From contig NC_087083.1 in the NCBI RefSeq assembly GCF_026151205.1, positions 12,522,944-12,586,943 of the forward strand: a stretch of DNA of 64,000 bases, written 5' to 3'. Shown one piece after another: positions 25,010-37,700 of the stretch (position 1 is the first letter of the stretch; each line of letters opens with the position of its first letter). Position numbers and translations under genes: made by a program. The stretch comes from Bolinopsis microptera. Its lineage: Eukaryota; Ctenophora; Tentaculata; Lobata; Bolinopsidae. Below the pieces are notes generated by a model. That model saw only the letters and a program-made list of their open reading frames with translations. It did not search any database and had not been told where the DNA came from.

Positions 25010-25335
25010 CAATATCATTAGTACTATATTATCATTACAACAATATCATAACAATATCATTACAATATCATTACGTTAATAACAATATCATTACGTTCCT
25101 AGGATACCCCTTCAGTGCATACTGTAAACATAGTACTATTACTATTATTACTATTACAACAATATCATTATGTTCCTAGGATACCCCTTCAGTGCATACT
25201 GTAAACATAGTACTATTACTATTATTACTATTACAACAATATCATTATGTTCCTAGGATACCCCTTCAGTGCATACTGTAAACATAGTACTATTACTATT
25301 ATTGTACTATTACAACAATATCATTATGTTCGATT
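25010..25335 (+). repeat. About 72-bp tandem repeat, roughly four copies
   Basis: Units carry ACAACAATATCATTA, GTTCCTAGGATACCCCTTCA and CATAGTACTATTACTATTA. The first copy is diverged. Confidence 0.9.
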
Positions 25336-25861
25336 AAAAAACTCGAAATTTCCCTTATCAAAAGAGTAGAAAAATTATAAGATCAGATCTGATAATTTAG
25401 TATTTGCTAATAAGAATAGTATAACATTGTGCTGATTAAGGTAATACCAATTAGTACATAATTAGTCGCTGATTGTCTCGTATATATAATAATCAGCTAT
25501 AATCCGACAAGAAACAGGCTGAGAATATTTCATGATTAACTTCTAAGAATTTTAATATATTGATAATAGTTGTCAAAATACGATATGTAATTGTATTTTT
25601 ACAACTATCGATCAAAATAATCACTTTTCAAAAACAAATCAAAGCTAAAATTAACTTCACAATATTATTTATGGCATAATCATCAAATATCAAATATACG
25701 ATTTACGCCAAAGAGGTGGTTTACTCCCTATTTACAAAACACGATTATCTGATAAAACCACATGCCGACATTCCAATAATACTCTCTGAATTATTATCAC
25801 TTCGAGATGGCCAGGCCTACTCTCATGATGTCTATATGTGATGATTAATTCTGAAAAACTA

Positions 25862-25933
25862 GGGACAACTGGGGAATGATCCCAGAACCTCGAGATTTCG
25901 CGTCTCTTGCTCTACCAATTGAGCTACTGACCC
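25862..25933 (-). tRNA. tRNA-like sequence, 72 nt, probably a pseudogene or tRNA-derived element
   Basis: On the minus strand the sequence folds as a full cloverleaf. Acceptor GGGTCAG pairs with TTGTCCC (one T-T mismatch). T8 A9 are followed by a D arm GCTC...GAGC with the A-box TAGCTCAATTGGTAGAGC. The anticodon stem AGAGA pairs with TCTCG around the loop CGCGAAA. The T arm CTGGG pairs with CCCAG around ATCATTC. A TTTTT run follows about 4 nt downstream, as for Pol III. However, position 33 is G instead of the near-invariant U, and the T loop lacks TTCGA, so a functional tRNA is doubtful. The nominal anticodon would be CGA, yet the short variable arm does not fit tRNA-Ser. Confidence 0.55.
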
Positions 25934-26490
25934 TGATTCTCAGAGCGAAATCACCACTCATATACAGCACAATTTCATGCTTTGTGTGGAATATCCAATA
26001 ATACAATAATACTCTCTGAATTGGTTGAGATGCGGGTATGCTGGACGGGGTGGGCCAGAATTAAAGCAATGTGGTCAGCAGATCTTGTGAACTCTCTGTT
26101 AAGTTAATTGTTGCCCACATTGCAGGAGGAGAAATGTTGTTTTAGCAAGTGACAACAATAGACCAATCAGCTTGCAGTTGCTGTCACGTGTCAGAACAAA
26201 GAGGTTGCACCTTCAAAAAGTGCAGACTAGCTAAAAGTTAACTACAACATTATGTTAAATCTTCACTACAAACAACTAGTTTGGGTGGTAGGTCTAGGTA
26301 TGTGGATTCTAATTTTGTTCAAGCTAATAGATCATGATGACCGTTCTCAAAACAACCAATCGAGAATAGATTAGAAGATTCCTTATACTCTTATATAAAG
26401 GCACAAGTAAGTTCAATTCTTATGAACATCTGAGAATGTTTTGGCAACCTTATGTGGTACCCATGATTACAAATTTAACGCAGAACATCA

Positions 26491-28756
26491 TCATGGCAAA
26501 CTAGGTGTCCTGGCTGGAACGTCTGTGCGCGCGTTTGTGTACGCACGTGTCTCAAACTCACTACCGTTTCCCTTGGCTGTAAAGACAGGAAGAACCCAAA
26601 GCTGTGGCTGGTCTCCGAATATCTGTTTGAAGTTGTCGTACCCACCGAGATCGTAGTGTTTTGAGTCTGCAAACCCTCCTGTCAAGGAGAGCAGAGGATT
26701 TAATTAATTAATAAATTGATAAATTTCGACATGAAATAAAATGTGAAAACTTGTCAGAGTTGGGTTTTAGAAGTTGCAGGGATGCTATTTACATATTTCC
26801 CATAGAAAGTAAAACATATTTATTCATCCTGTTTCGTGAAACATGTAAGAGGTCGGAACATAAATACACTATTGAGTAGATAAAGATGACAAAAATATGC
26901 ATCATATAGCAAAAAATGGGAACAATTTAGCATCAATTTCAAAGCAGAACAATTCAATGAAAAAATTTGAAAAATGTAACTACGAACCTCTAAAGCATGG
27001 AGCTCTAGAACTTTCGAGGGTAGTTTTATTGTGTAGGAGAAGGTAAATGTGGAAACTGAAGAGCCCGAATACAGTTAGGAAGAACACTAAACTTATCAGG
27101 AACATTATTAACACGTGGAAATTCAGCCTGTAAAAGAGGGGTTGTAAAAGAGGGGTTTATGAGGGGTTGTAAAAGAGGGGTGAATTCAACATTATTTAGG
27201 AGCACAAACCAATACAAGAAGATGTTGAATTTACATATTTCTTGTTAATACAAAGATACTGTAAAAGGAAGCTTTATTAAAAGTTTTTTGCCCCTACAAA
27301 AGCTAGCCCTAATGAAAAATAACATTTAAAAAATAAACAAGTGAACTCACGGGTCATCGCTGCGATGTCTCCAGACATTAGTTATATATGGTATACAACA
27401 GAGAGTGATAAATAAAGTGTAAAGACATGTGTAGAAGAGGAAGAGGACAAAGTACTTGTAGTTGGTGAACCCAACACAGTTTCCAACCCAAGGGCAATGG
27501 TGATCCATCTTTAATACGCACTGTAGTGTTAACATGTTGGATTAAGAGAGTTGTTACAAGAATTTTAAATTTTAAAGAGCTTTTAAAGCATAAGACACAG
27601 TCCTGAATCAGGGTGTTGAAGATGTTTTTCAAACGTTTGAACTAATTGAGTTATAACACAGTTAGTTCATTAGAAATCTTGCAAAACAAATCAGGTTATG
27701 TTTAAATACCCACCAACCTGCATGCACATTGAGCAGTGGTGGGCCCTATCTGGTTTGATACATTTACAAATATCACAGTATCTCATGGCGCCAGTGCTGG
27801 TACGCTCCTGCACGGTTACCCTTGCGCTTACTGTTTGTAGAATCTCCCTGCCGCGATCTGTAGCGCGCATATTCAGATGCTCATCCTCTGGAATAACATC
27901 ATATTTATAATACTACTACTGTAAGTTTAAAAAACAAAGAATACCAATACCAGTACATATTTGTACAAATATTTGTACATATTTGTACATAATTGTACAT
28001 ATTTGTACACGTCTTATAAATTACACTTCTATTTTTGTAAAATTTCATTATACAACACTATTGATAACGACTTTATTAGAAAACTGTTACAGGGCCATAA
28101 ATCTGCACAAGAATTATTATCATCTAAAATACTTAATGATACATTTGAGGAAGATAAATTTGTAAAGTTACCAGTTAGATAGTACTGAGGAGGAGGACGT
28201 CCAGGACGGGTAAATATTGCCATCAAATAACTCCAAAGGAACAGTACCAATATTATGTGATAGAGGATGGACACTATTATCCGTGTTGTTAGATTCTCTA
28301 TTCTACCACCATAGGCTATTATGAATGCGTAGTACGACCAACCAATCTGATAAGGAAAATGTTGATCTAGGATTGATCAATGTAACTATGTAAAGTAAAT
28401 AATATAGCAAAAATATGCAAGCTCCTAAAGCAGTATAATTTTGGAACATCAAAAAGATAAGCATTATGCTTATAAGTAACTTAACTTTAAGTGATTTCAT
28501 CAAAAAAATACACAAAATGTATCAGCATAAATATTTGTCCAGTCAGTTGCAGTTGACAGTTGGAGTTTCTTAATATTGTTTTTGGACTTCTTTATTGAAG
28601 TTATGATAAGACATTGTGACCGCTATATGGACTATAGAGCCAGGACATTATCCTCTAGAGTAAAAAGTAACTTACCAACGCCAGTACAAACAGAACAGGT
28701 ATAAACATACTGCATCTCTGGCAGTGATAGCTGCACCCTTTCTTGTGTTCCTGCAT
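26491..28756 (-). CDS. DHHC palmitoyltransferase of the ZDHHC2/15/20 type, six exons
   Basis: Exons in transcript order: 28756-28676, 28346-28172, 27887-27718, 27520-27351, 27127-26988, 26678-26491. All are GT-AG with consistent phases. The total is 924 nt, 307 residues. The enzyme attaches palmitate to cysteines of membrane proteins at Golgi or plasma membrane. TM1-TM2 include [16 protein letters not shown] and [20 protein letters not shown]. The cysteine-rich domain runs [20 protein letters not shown], then [20 protein letters not shown] with the catalytic DHHC. TM3-TM4 follow, then the TTxE-like NKTTLES and a C-terminal block [20 protein letters not shown] typical of this subfamily. The start MQEHKKGC is tentative: the frame is open farther upstream to a TAG, so another 5' exon is possible. 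The polypyrimidine tract before exon 5 is a tandem repeat. Confidence 0.9.
27128..27182 (-). repeat. 14-bp repeat forming the polypyrimidine tract of the DHHC exon 5 acceptor
   Basis: On the minus strand CCCTCTTTTACAA-type units occur three to four times, the last one ending TTTTACAG at the acceptor itself. Confidence 0.75.
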
Positions 28757-29838
28757 GTCATTGACTGATGTCACGGGGCTCAAATCAGCACTGTTTTCTT
28801 TCACATCTTCTCTGGAGCGCTATGTCATAATCTTAACAGGAAATATTAAAGATTAATTTTACCCATTTTAGGCACACAAGTACAGGCAATGTACAACATC
28901 ACCTCAAGCATGACGACTAAATTGCAGCCAAACAATCCTTATTTTATTAGCATTGTTATAGCACTTGATAGTAGATTACAGTAGACTGCAGCACCTACTG
29001 TTGGCCGATCGCTATTTACACAGCTGTGGAACAGGGGGCCTAAAGATCGAGCTACAATGAAATCATTACATTATAGAAATCTTAGCATATCAACTTAGCA
29101 TTATATTATATATGCAATGCAAAAGTTGTTATGCTGAGAGTTTAGCAGCTGCGTTAATAAACTTGTCACTGGATCAAACTAGACAACCTTATTCCTTTTA
29201 GTCTAACACCATTATCATTACCGGTGTTCCTGACTAAAAAAACATGAACATAATAACCTAGGCCATGGGACTAACTTAAGTAATTTAATCAAAATGGATT
29301 CACCAAAAAAATGTTGAAAATCGAATGGAAAAAATTGCAGCCACCTAAATTCCTTGTGAGCACAGTGTGATTAAGCTTCCTATTCTTTACTGTTACGTTT
29401 ATGTGTCATGTTATATATATAACTGTCATATGCTATTAAATTGTATTGTTGGCTTTTGTAATTTAGCGTTGATGATTCCTTAACTTTAAGTTAAGCACAA
29501 CAGTTAAAACTGTTGTGCATGTTGACAACATAGGTTGCCGTTTGGTGTAAGCAAAAGCGAACAGCACACACACTCCTTTGCTCCGTCAACCTATATCTAA
29601 TCTATTTAAAGAGTGACGACCATACTACACATTGAATTAGGATTCCTTTAAATATCAAATTGATTTATTGTAAACTTGTTTACTCTGTAATATGGCATAA
29701 AATTGAAATTTTTGTTTAACTGAAATTTTTATTTTTTGTTTCACTGACTGAACAGCGCGGTGATGTCCATACTTATATTGACTGAAATAAGTTATTGATG
29801 GGATGAAATGTATTTGAATTCTTAATTGTCCTGCATGC

Positions 29839-29901
<63 letters not shown>

Positions 29902-30600
29902 AAACCACGTCAAGTTGAACAAAAACTTCAAGCCTTTTCATTGAATTATGCCAACGCAATGAAGAACTCAATAAACATAGCAAATTTTATTATACGGGGT
30001 ACCAAATTACTTTCATATTAACTCTGTCCAGTATCACTGATAAAATAAACTTGCTCGGCCTCGGATTTTCAAAATTTTTGTACCATTGTTTTCTAGATTC
30101 ACATAGCCATGTGTCTACGCGTACTGCTGGTTAGAGCAATTTTCTAGAGACTGTGAGAATTTTCACAGTACCAAATTTGTCATACCATTTTGGAATGATC
30201 AGTGAGTTTCGCCTAAAAGCTTTATTAATTATATTTGATGGTGCGCGGCTTTTGTGTTTTGGAGCAAAATTAGGTGTAAAAGTCGCGTAATTTGACGAAA
30301 TTCGTTGATTTTTGTCGTATTATGTTGTCATATTTTCGGTTCCTAAACATGAATCATACTGAAAATTTGTCAGAACCTTCCAATCATACTTAACTACCGA
30401 ACCTAATTTAGTTGGGAGAGATTAGCCCTGATTCATGATTGAGAGGTCTAAAAATGACAAAATAGGTATAAATTCGTTGATAACTCAAATTCTGACCATC
30501 GAAATTGCTCAAACTAATTTAGGTTTAGTAAAACATAAGTGTTTACCTACAAGCTGACCAAATTTCAACAAAATTGTTATATGGGAAGTATTATAACTTT
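28757..30600. other. Non-coding stretch with (TA)n microsatellite
   Basis: No gene is recognised. It contains a (TA)n run at about 29841-29898. The sequence just upstream of the DHHC start should include that gene's promoter or a further 5' exon. Confidence 0.5.
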
Positions 30601-30616
30601 TGATTGTTTCTTGATC

Positions 30617-30989
30617 GCTCCTACTAAATCGCTCGCCCAAATTTTAAGAAAATTCTTGTGAAAAGGCCCTTTAGGCATGAAAGTGATCTGAATCGGTGTA
30701 TTTTTGGACGCTGATTCCGAATCACCCCCCATGACGTAGGGTTAAAATGCTTCCCTGGAGAGTTATGGGCAAAAAACCGTTTTGGTCACGTGACAGGCTA
30801 GTAAAACGTGAATTCGATTATTTAGGGCTCGGGTTAGGGTTAGGGTTGTGGTTAAGATTATTGATAGCTTCGGGGTTATGGTTAGGGTTAGGGTTGGGAT
30901 TAGGGTTTATGTAAAACCGTTTTGTACGGCTGCAAAACCAAAAAAACCAAAGTCACGTGAAATTTTTGGGCGAGCGATTTAGTAAGAGC
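30617..30989. mobile_element. Inverted-repeat element enclosing TTAGGG-like repeats
   Basis: 29-bp ends are inverted: left CTACTAAATCGCTCGCCCAA (about 30621-30640) and right TTGGGCGAGCGATTTAGTAA (about 30966-30985). The interior (30835-30905) contains several TTAGGG units mixed with variants. Confidence 0.65.
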
Positions 30990-31216
30990 CTTTCTTGGTA
31001 CATGTTACGTATCCCATTCGGCGGCGGCGCTTCGCGCGCGAAAAGTGGCATGCAACGTATGTCAAATTGTTTCCGAAATAATGTGCTGGCCAAAATACGA
31101 GCTAAAAAACCATTCATATGGTCAGCGTACGCGTCTTATGGTCGACATGGCACACGGCCTACTTTACACTCGACTGTCACGTGACTTTTTCAAACCGTTC
31201 TCTAGCTGGTCCTGAA

Positions 31217-31288
31217 TTACTGGGCGGCGCTCAGCCTGTCATTCCGCCAAATCTGAACATAATAGCTTGGGGTCCGATCCCCAGGTAA
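31217..31288 (-). mobile_element. Hairpin MITE copy 2 (inverted, 8-bp target duplication)
   Basis: TTACTGGG...CCAGGTAA, the reverse orientation of copy 1. It is flanked by GTCCTGAA at 31209-31216 and 31289-31296. Confidence 0.85.
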
Positions 31289-31337
31289 GTCCTGAATTAA
31301 CGGGTGATACTCGTAAAATATTTGATCCAAGTATTTG

Positions 31338-31426
31338 TTACCTGGGGACCCCAGGCTATTATGTTCATAAACATAACGCCGAATAAAGATTCGGCGGAAT
31401 GACTGCTGCTGAGCGCCGCCCAGTAA
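31338..31426 (+). mobile_element. Hairpin MITE copy 3 (89 bp)
   Basis: TTACCTGGGGACCCCAGG at the left and GAGCGCCGCCCAGTAA at the right. It contains the internal hairpin GCCGAATAAAGATTCGGC. No matching target duplication is seen, so one flank may have been rearranged. Confidence 0.85.
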
Positions 31427-31625
31427 AATATTAGGAACCGTCGAGTGTCGACGAGTCCAACTCGGCGCGCGTCCTGGTAGGTTATAAACCTACAAGTCCT
31501 GAATGACTATTCGAAACCCTAAATACCCTCTAATCTGATCCCAACCCTAAATTTAGGGTTTATAAACCTAACCCAATCCTTAATATAATATAACAAAAGC
31601 ATATGCTGAAAACCCTAACCATAAC

Positions 31626-31685
31626 TTACCTGGGGACCTCAGGCTATCATCATGTTCATAAACATAAGAGAGCGCGGCCCAGTAA
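31626..31685 (+). mobile_element. Hairpin MITE copy 4 (60 bp, shortened)
   Basis: TTACCTGGGGACCTCAGG to GCGCGGCCCAGTAA. The middle section with the ATTCGGCGGAATGA motif is deleted. Flanks ACCATAAC and ACAATAAC differ at one base, consistent with an 8-bp target duplication. Confidence 0.75.
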
Positions 31686-31805
31686 ACAATAACGAGAAAT
31701 TAGACTAACGTCCTTATACGGTCATATATATCACGTGATCGAGACAGTTTTTCGCCAATATCTTGTCAGGGGAGTATTTTAACCATATGCATGCTGCATA
31801 TGCTA

Positions 31806-31968
31806 ACTGCTGCATGAGCAGCAGTTAGCAGCAGTTAGCAGTAGTTAGCAGTAGCTTGAGCAGCAGTGAGCAGCAGTGAGCAGCAGTGAGCAGCAGTGAG
31901 CAGCAGTGAGCAGCAGTGAGCAGCAGTGAGCAGCAGTGAGCAGCAGTGAGCAGCAGTTAGCAGCAACG
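31806..31968 (+). repeat. CAGCAGTGAG satellite (10 bp)
   Basis: About 16 units of CAGCAGTGAG or CAGCAGTTAG. Confidence 0.95.
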
Positions 31969-32731
31969 TTTCTTTGCACTATAGTCCTCCTGTGGGGGTG
32001 ATTCGGAATCAGCGTCCGAAAATACATCGATTGAAGTTGGTTTCAACTGTCGGGGGCCCTTTTAGAACAATCTCGAAGATCGACTGTAGAGTGATTTAGC
32101 ACGCTCGCAGTAAGACTGGGACACTTACTAGCACAATAATCATGCATCGGTTGTCACACTCGACTGATGTACGTGCCATTCTTCTGGGGCCACCCTGGTC
32201 CAACCTCTCTTTGAAAAATAATAGAAAAGAACCGAGCTCACTTGTCAGTGGTACTTTGCCAAGTAGCTTTTGTTCAACAAAAGTTTTGTTGTTTCTTTCA
32301 AAGCCTTAAATTAGCAACTTTAGTAAGGTACAGTTATTTTTGATCCTCAAACTTTAGCTTCAATTCAAATTTTAGCTTCAATTCAACAATTCAACCTTCT
32401 TCATTTTTTGTTTCTTTCTTTTCCAAAATTGTATTAAAATTACAACTAATAGAAAGTAAATATATACGATGTCGCAAAATTCACCTTTGTCAAGGATGTT
32501 GCAGAATTCACCTTTGTCAACGATTCTTTTGTTAGGATACTTAAAATTTTCTTTGTAGTATCAACAAAAACAGCACGATCATTAGAAGTAGATCGCTAAG
32601 CAAATTGCAGCGGGCGTCTGAGTCACGTGACAGTGCGTATTATATTGATCCAGGGCAAGTCGTAAAAATCAACTAAGACACAAAAACGTCCGTTACGTGG
32701 CAGCATCCATCTTCATTTGCATTTTGCGTTG

Positions 32732-32829
32732 TTACCTGGGGACCCCAGTCTATAATGTTCATTGTTCTTAAACATATATTCTGCCGAATAGAGATTTGGC
32801 GGAATGAAAGGCTGAGCACCGCCCAGTAA
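32732..32829 (+). mobile_element. Hairpin MITE copy 5 (98 bp)
   Basis: TTACCTGGGGACCCCAG to GAGCACCGCCCAGTAA, flanked by TTTGCGTTG and TTTGCGTTA (8 of 9 identical). It has a small insertion after ATGTTCATTG compared with the other copies. Confidence 0.85.
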
Positions 32830-33455
32830 TTTGCGTTAGTGCAATCTATTTTGTGGGGTTATATCATTACCATGATAAAGATGGTATCTGTATCCAGGAT
32901 AACGCCCGCCCGGTGCCCAAGGTACGCCCTGATAGGCCCCGAAATAGAATCTTTTATTTTCGAAACATCTGCTGAGCAGACAATCTAAGCAAATAATCGG
33001 ATCACATTCAACTTCTATTGACCTGACAGTTAGTGTCACAAGTTAGTTCTCTCAGTTTTAGTGCATCACAAAATTTCGATAATGGGATGAAATTGAGTGA
33101 TTTTCCATATTAATCGGAACGTCAATTAAATTTATGCTTTTTCTTTAATCTAGCTTAGATCTGACAATGGACAACTGTTTTCGGAATTTCATTGATAACA
33201 ATAGTGATAACCTAGTTATTCCAAAACCTTGTGCGTTGTATTTGCCTAAAAAACCTGAATTGATTGCGGTTATTTATAAATATAAAGACTAAAATATAGC
33301 AGGAACCCGTTTAAATCTAAAGTGATGTCAAGAGACAACATTATTTATTAATTTTGCGATTTTGATACGAATTTGCACCTAATTCTTGCTGGCTGACGGA
33401 CGGAAAAATAACTAGCTCTCTTTTTACGTTAATAAAATATCCCTAGACGGTCAAA

Positions 33456-34638
33456 ATGACAAACCTAGACCTTTATAAAGAAATTCTCTCCAAAATCGAA
33501 CCGGGAGATTTCGTAAACGAAGGAGTTCCAGAAAAGATGGACTTATGGATCGAGATGGATGGAGTAATGATCCAACATTGGGTAAATGGCAAATTTCATC
33601 TTATCTACAATGTATGAAATGAAATGAGGTATTTATATCCCGCTCATATGATTAACCAACAACACAAGGAAGGTGGTTAAACATGTCAGAGCGGCTGACT
33701 GTGAGTGATGTGAGCAAATGTGTAAAAGTGAACAAAGTATAACTCATCATATTAAGGCAAATACATAATTAAAACATCTTTTATTGTAAACCACACTAAA
33801 CTAAATAGAAGCAGAAACCATACAATACATGTACTTGTAGGTATAATAAAGGTAAGTACAGTGACATAATCAATCAAGAAAGAGACAGATCCTAGAAAGT
33901 TAGAGATCAAGACATAAAATGGAGTGCGGTAAAAAATAAAAGCCAACGTGTCTTGCAAAGTGAAGACAATGGAAAGAAAAAACATCAGAACTGATTATAT
34001 TAATGATTCTTTAACATTCGCTTGAAACAGTTGGTATCAGTAATACTTCTCAACATCAGCGGAAGAGAGTTCCATGCAACCGGAACGGTTGGAACAAGCC
34101 ATGCACCGGTTAAACCGGTGCATGGCTTGAGAAACGTCTGTCATCAACTTTGGACTTTTTATTATTTGGTATCTTGAGCATGAGATGGTCATCCGGTCTC
34201 GTCGACCTGGTCACAGATAAGAGTTTAAGAGTTCTATATCCACTACATCCACATCCAGTAATGCTTTGAGGTAACCAGATGCAGTACCGTGAACTGATTT
34301 TTGGGTTAATAGACAAACTTTGAAGAAGATTCGCTGGTCTATAGGGAGTATGTGGGCAAGTACATCTTCAAAAAATGATAGCAATGTTGTAGAAGAAAAT
34401 TGTATTCGCCTGAAATGTGTATCTTTTTAGTAAGGTAACAACTCCTGTCCGACAGCGACATCTATCCGACTCAGGGTACCAGAAAAAAAAAACCGACATC
34501 TGTCCGAAATTGTGATCTGATTTCAATACGACACATTTCCAATTAGAGACATGATCTGAACTGTTACTTGCTAATTTGTACACGTAACATTTACAATTTG
34601 AGATATGATCTGAGCTGAACTCTATCATAGTTTATTTT

Positions 34639-34710
<72 letters not shown>

Positions 34711-37700
34711 GAGGAACCTGCCAAACCCCAGGACACCAGGAGGATACCACCGGCAAAGCGGCTAATAGTACCCTCCGGTCTGTGTTGTACCGAAGAAGCT
34801 GAGTTAATCGATCAAGACTCGGCTTACCAGCCAAGAGGCAAAATCTGAGCGGCACCAAGGGTTCAGAGAGTGTCATTTCAGCTTCTCCGGTGCTGGATGC
34901 CCTGGGGTTTCACATGCGCCGTAGCAAAATAAATATAAAAACACACGCACACAATTTTTTTTGTTCTTTTAGATAATACGTCGAATAAAGTCATTGGATA
35001 TAGAGTAATAAAATGCACATAAGATGGAGAGAAAAAGGAGAGATACTACTGGTTTTAAATATGACTCTATATCAATACTAGTAGTGGAGATAACTCCACT
35101 GGCTACAACTTGTGAAATAAAGGGTAAAGGTAAGGCACGGCTGTAATTTCGAGAGAATAAATAAACAAGAGTGTATAGTGGATCCAGAACTTTGGGTATA
35201 AAATGGTCATCAAGGTATAACGTCTTTAAGGCACCGTATAATATCCGGTTTTTCACCTAATAAGAAAAGCTTAAGATGTTTAAGATATCGCTCCCAGAAT
35301 AGGGGTTCCTTGTTCTGGAAACTCCTTCCAATAAACCAACAGCAAACCGAATTTATGAAGTTAACACTTTTATCTCTGTGATTTAAGCAAATCAAATAGT
35401 GGCGATATGGGTCGTCATAATTTGCGTCAATATTCGATCTAATAAACAGATTTACTCCCTGTAGGAAAGAGCTTGTGGCTGGACAGTCAATAAATATGTG
35501 AGAGATAGTTTCGAGGTTGTGATTACATAACGAGCAATTTGGACTATCTTTTTCAATCTTCATTTTATATCTCATGTACCGACAAGTACTAATCCGGTGA
35601 AGGAGCTTATATTGGTACTGAATAAGTTTGAAGTTATTTGAGAACGAAGTAAAAATATCCGTAAAAATACTAATCCAATCAATATCCGTTAAGGAGAGGT
35701 TAGCACTCCAGTTCCTCATTGGAGGAAGGGTGCTGGGATCTAAACGCTTAGACATGGTATCTCTAATGTTTCTACCTTTGATAGTGAGAGGAGTATCTCT
35801 AGAGTTGGGGGTATTCCTACCTCCCCAAAAGCGAAGTGAAAGTTGGGTATCGATAAATGTAATGTTACTTGTAAACGTATCGGTATTATTAAATCGACGT
35901 ATTCCCAATTTTATACTCGCATATTGAGTCGAAGAGATTATACTACTTGTTTGGCCCCACTTTCTCAGAAATTGCTGAAAACTTAAGAGGTTACCTTCCT
36001 CTGAAACGAAATCAGAAAGATAGATGATATTTCTATCAATAAGAATATCGTTCCAGAGCTTGGAGCCAATGTCGGTTATTACGTCGCTTCCCCACACACA
36101 GTGGTTGACTGTACTCTTACTTGACTGTGAAGAAATAGACTTCCAAAGCTTATAATGGCGAAGAAGGTTAAAGGTAAAACCAGTATTCTTTAATGTGAGA
36201 CAGTTTTCTATACACACAGTTGGTATATTTGGGTGTAAAAGCTGATTGATGATAATATTTTTCCAGGCATGTTGGAAATTAGGATCGATAACTTTTCCTA
36301 TAAGTGACACTTTTAAACCTATAATAAAATTGTTAGTATAGAAGAGACCTAGACCCCCACATTCACGAGGAGAAGTAACAATATCACGTTTCAACTTATC
36401 CCTCTTACAACCCCACAAGAAGTGAAAAATCATAGTGTCTATTTTACTGATGGTGTTAGTATCAGGAGTTTCTAGTGGTATGATAAGGTTTATTTTCATT
36501 TGATGTCGATAAATTGGACAATAGTTTAAATGTAATATAAATGTTATATAAATTAATTCAATAAAATACAATATCAAATCAAAAGCATAGTCAACTGTGT
36601 AAGGTACAGTTTTGATTTTTGAAAGTTGTTTTGTGATTTTCCAACGTTGATTTTCTCAGGACTTGACTGACTGGCTACATGAGCATGGAATGGCTCGAAT
36701 ACACTACGAAAACGAATCGTTGAACGTTAACATGGTGCTACAATTCTCCAACAACAATCTAAGGGAGAAGTTCAAAGACGATCCATCATGGAAGAAGCTG
36801 CAAACGTTGGTAAACTACTCCGAGATCCGATTGAACAGCACCACCGAATATGAGGTACTCTACGAAGAAGATTTATTCTATTGGACCATGATAATCGCAG
36901 TCTTCTTCATCATCATCGGACTAGTTGGACTAACAGTCAAACTGAAGAAAAAATATTACAATTCGGTGGTTAAGATAACCAAATGTTCATCTTCAATATG
37001 GATAGTTGTGGTAGGAACCTTGTTCGCTCTCTCTGAAGGAACCTACTTCGTGGCTAGTAAGGAGATGGGAAAGAGCGCCTTGCTGTACATGACGGTAGCT
37101 GGTGCGATGTCCAGTTTGATTAGAGTCGCCATCATTGATTACAAGATATTCACCACGATTCTCTACTCCTTCCAGAACGTCATGATCTTTCGGCCCTTCT
37201 TCTTCCGGCGACACAAGGTTGGCTTTTCCAAGTGGCTACTTAGAACAACGCTGGGACAGTGGGTTATGACCACTACTTTATTCCTGTCTGGCACTATGTT
37301 TCTCGTTAACTTCAAGCCGAGGGAGGGCGGATGTGAGGAAGTATTCAAATGGGAGGATATCTGGAGGGTGACAGTTATAGGGTCCACATATCTGTCTTTT
37401 ATCCTGTCCCTCATTCTCAGCTGCATCTATGTGGTGGGCTACTCCAAATCCACGGCAACCATCACTAATCTGTCACAAACCCGCCGAGTGGAGATGAGAC
37501 AGACGTTAGTGAGCTGCTCTGTTGAGATCCTCTTCGACGCAAGTGTCCTGCTTTACATTGGCCTCATCGCACAAAACTGCATAATGAATGATGAAATGGT
37601 TCGGCCCTACCTCCGAGCCAAGAACTGCACTGAGGTAGCACCGAGACTGCAGTCTCTGGAGATGGGTGTTGGCAAGTGTGCAGCTCCCGTTTTGGCGTCC

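Larger units (their letters stand above)
30691..32032. mobile_element. 1.34-kb region bounded by 39-bp inverted repeats
   Basis: GACGCTGATTCCGAATCACC near 30709-30728 recurs inverted as GGTGATTCGGAATCAGCGTC near 31997-32016, and the match extends over about 39 bp. Three hairpin MITE copies and a CAGCAGTGAG satellite lie inside. It overlaps the 30617-30989 element, so the region is nested insertions. Confidence 0.55.

Noticed and set aside
29655-29903. Tyr/Ile repeat open frame
   Set aside because: Translation of a (TA)n microsatellite.
30830-30910. TTAGGG repeats as evidence of a chromosome end
   Set aside because: Short, interrupted, and inside a transposon-like inverted repeat with unique sequence on both sides.
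35628-35927. Plus-strand open frame within the LINE
   Set aside because: Antisense shadow of the LINE ORF2; no homology of its own.
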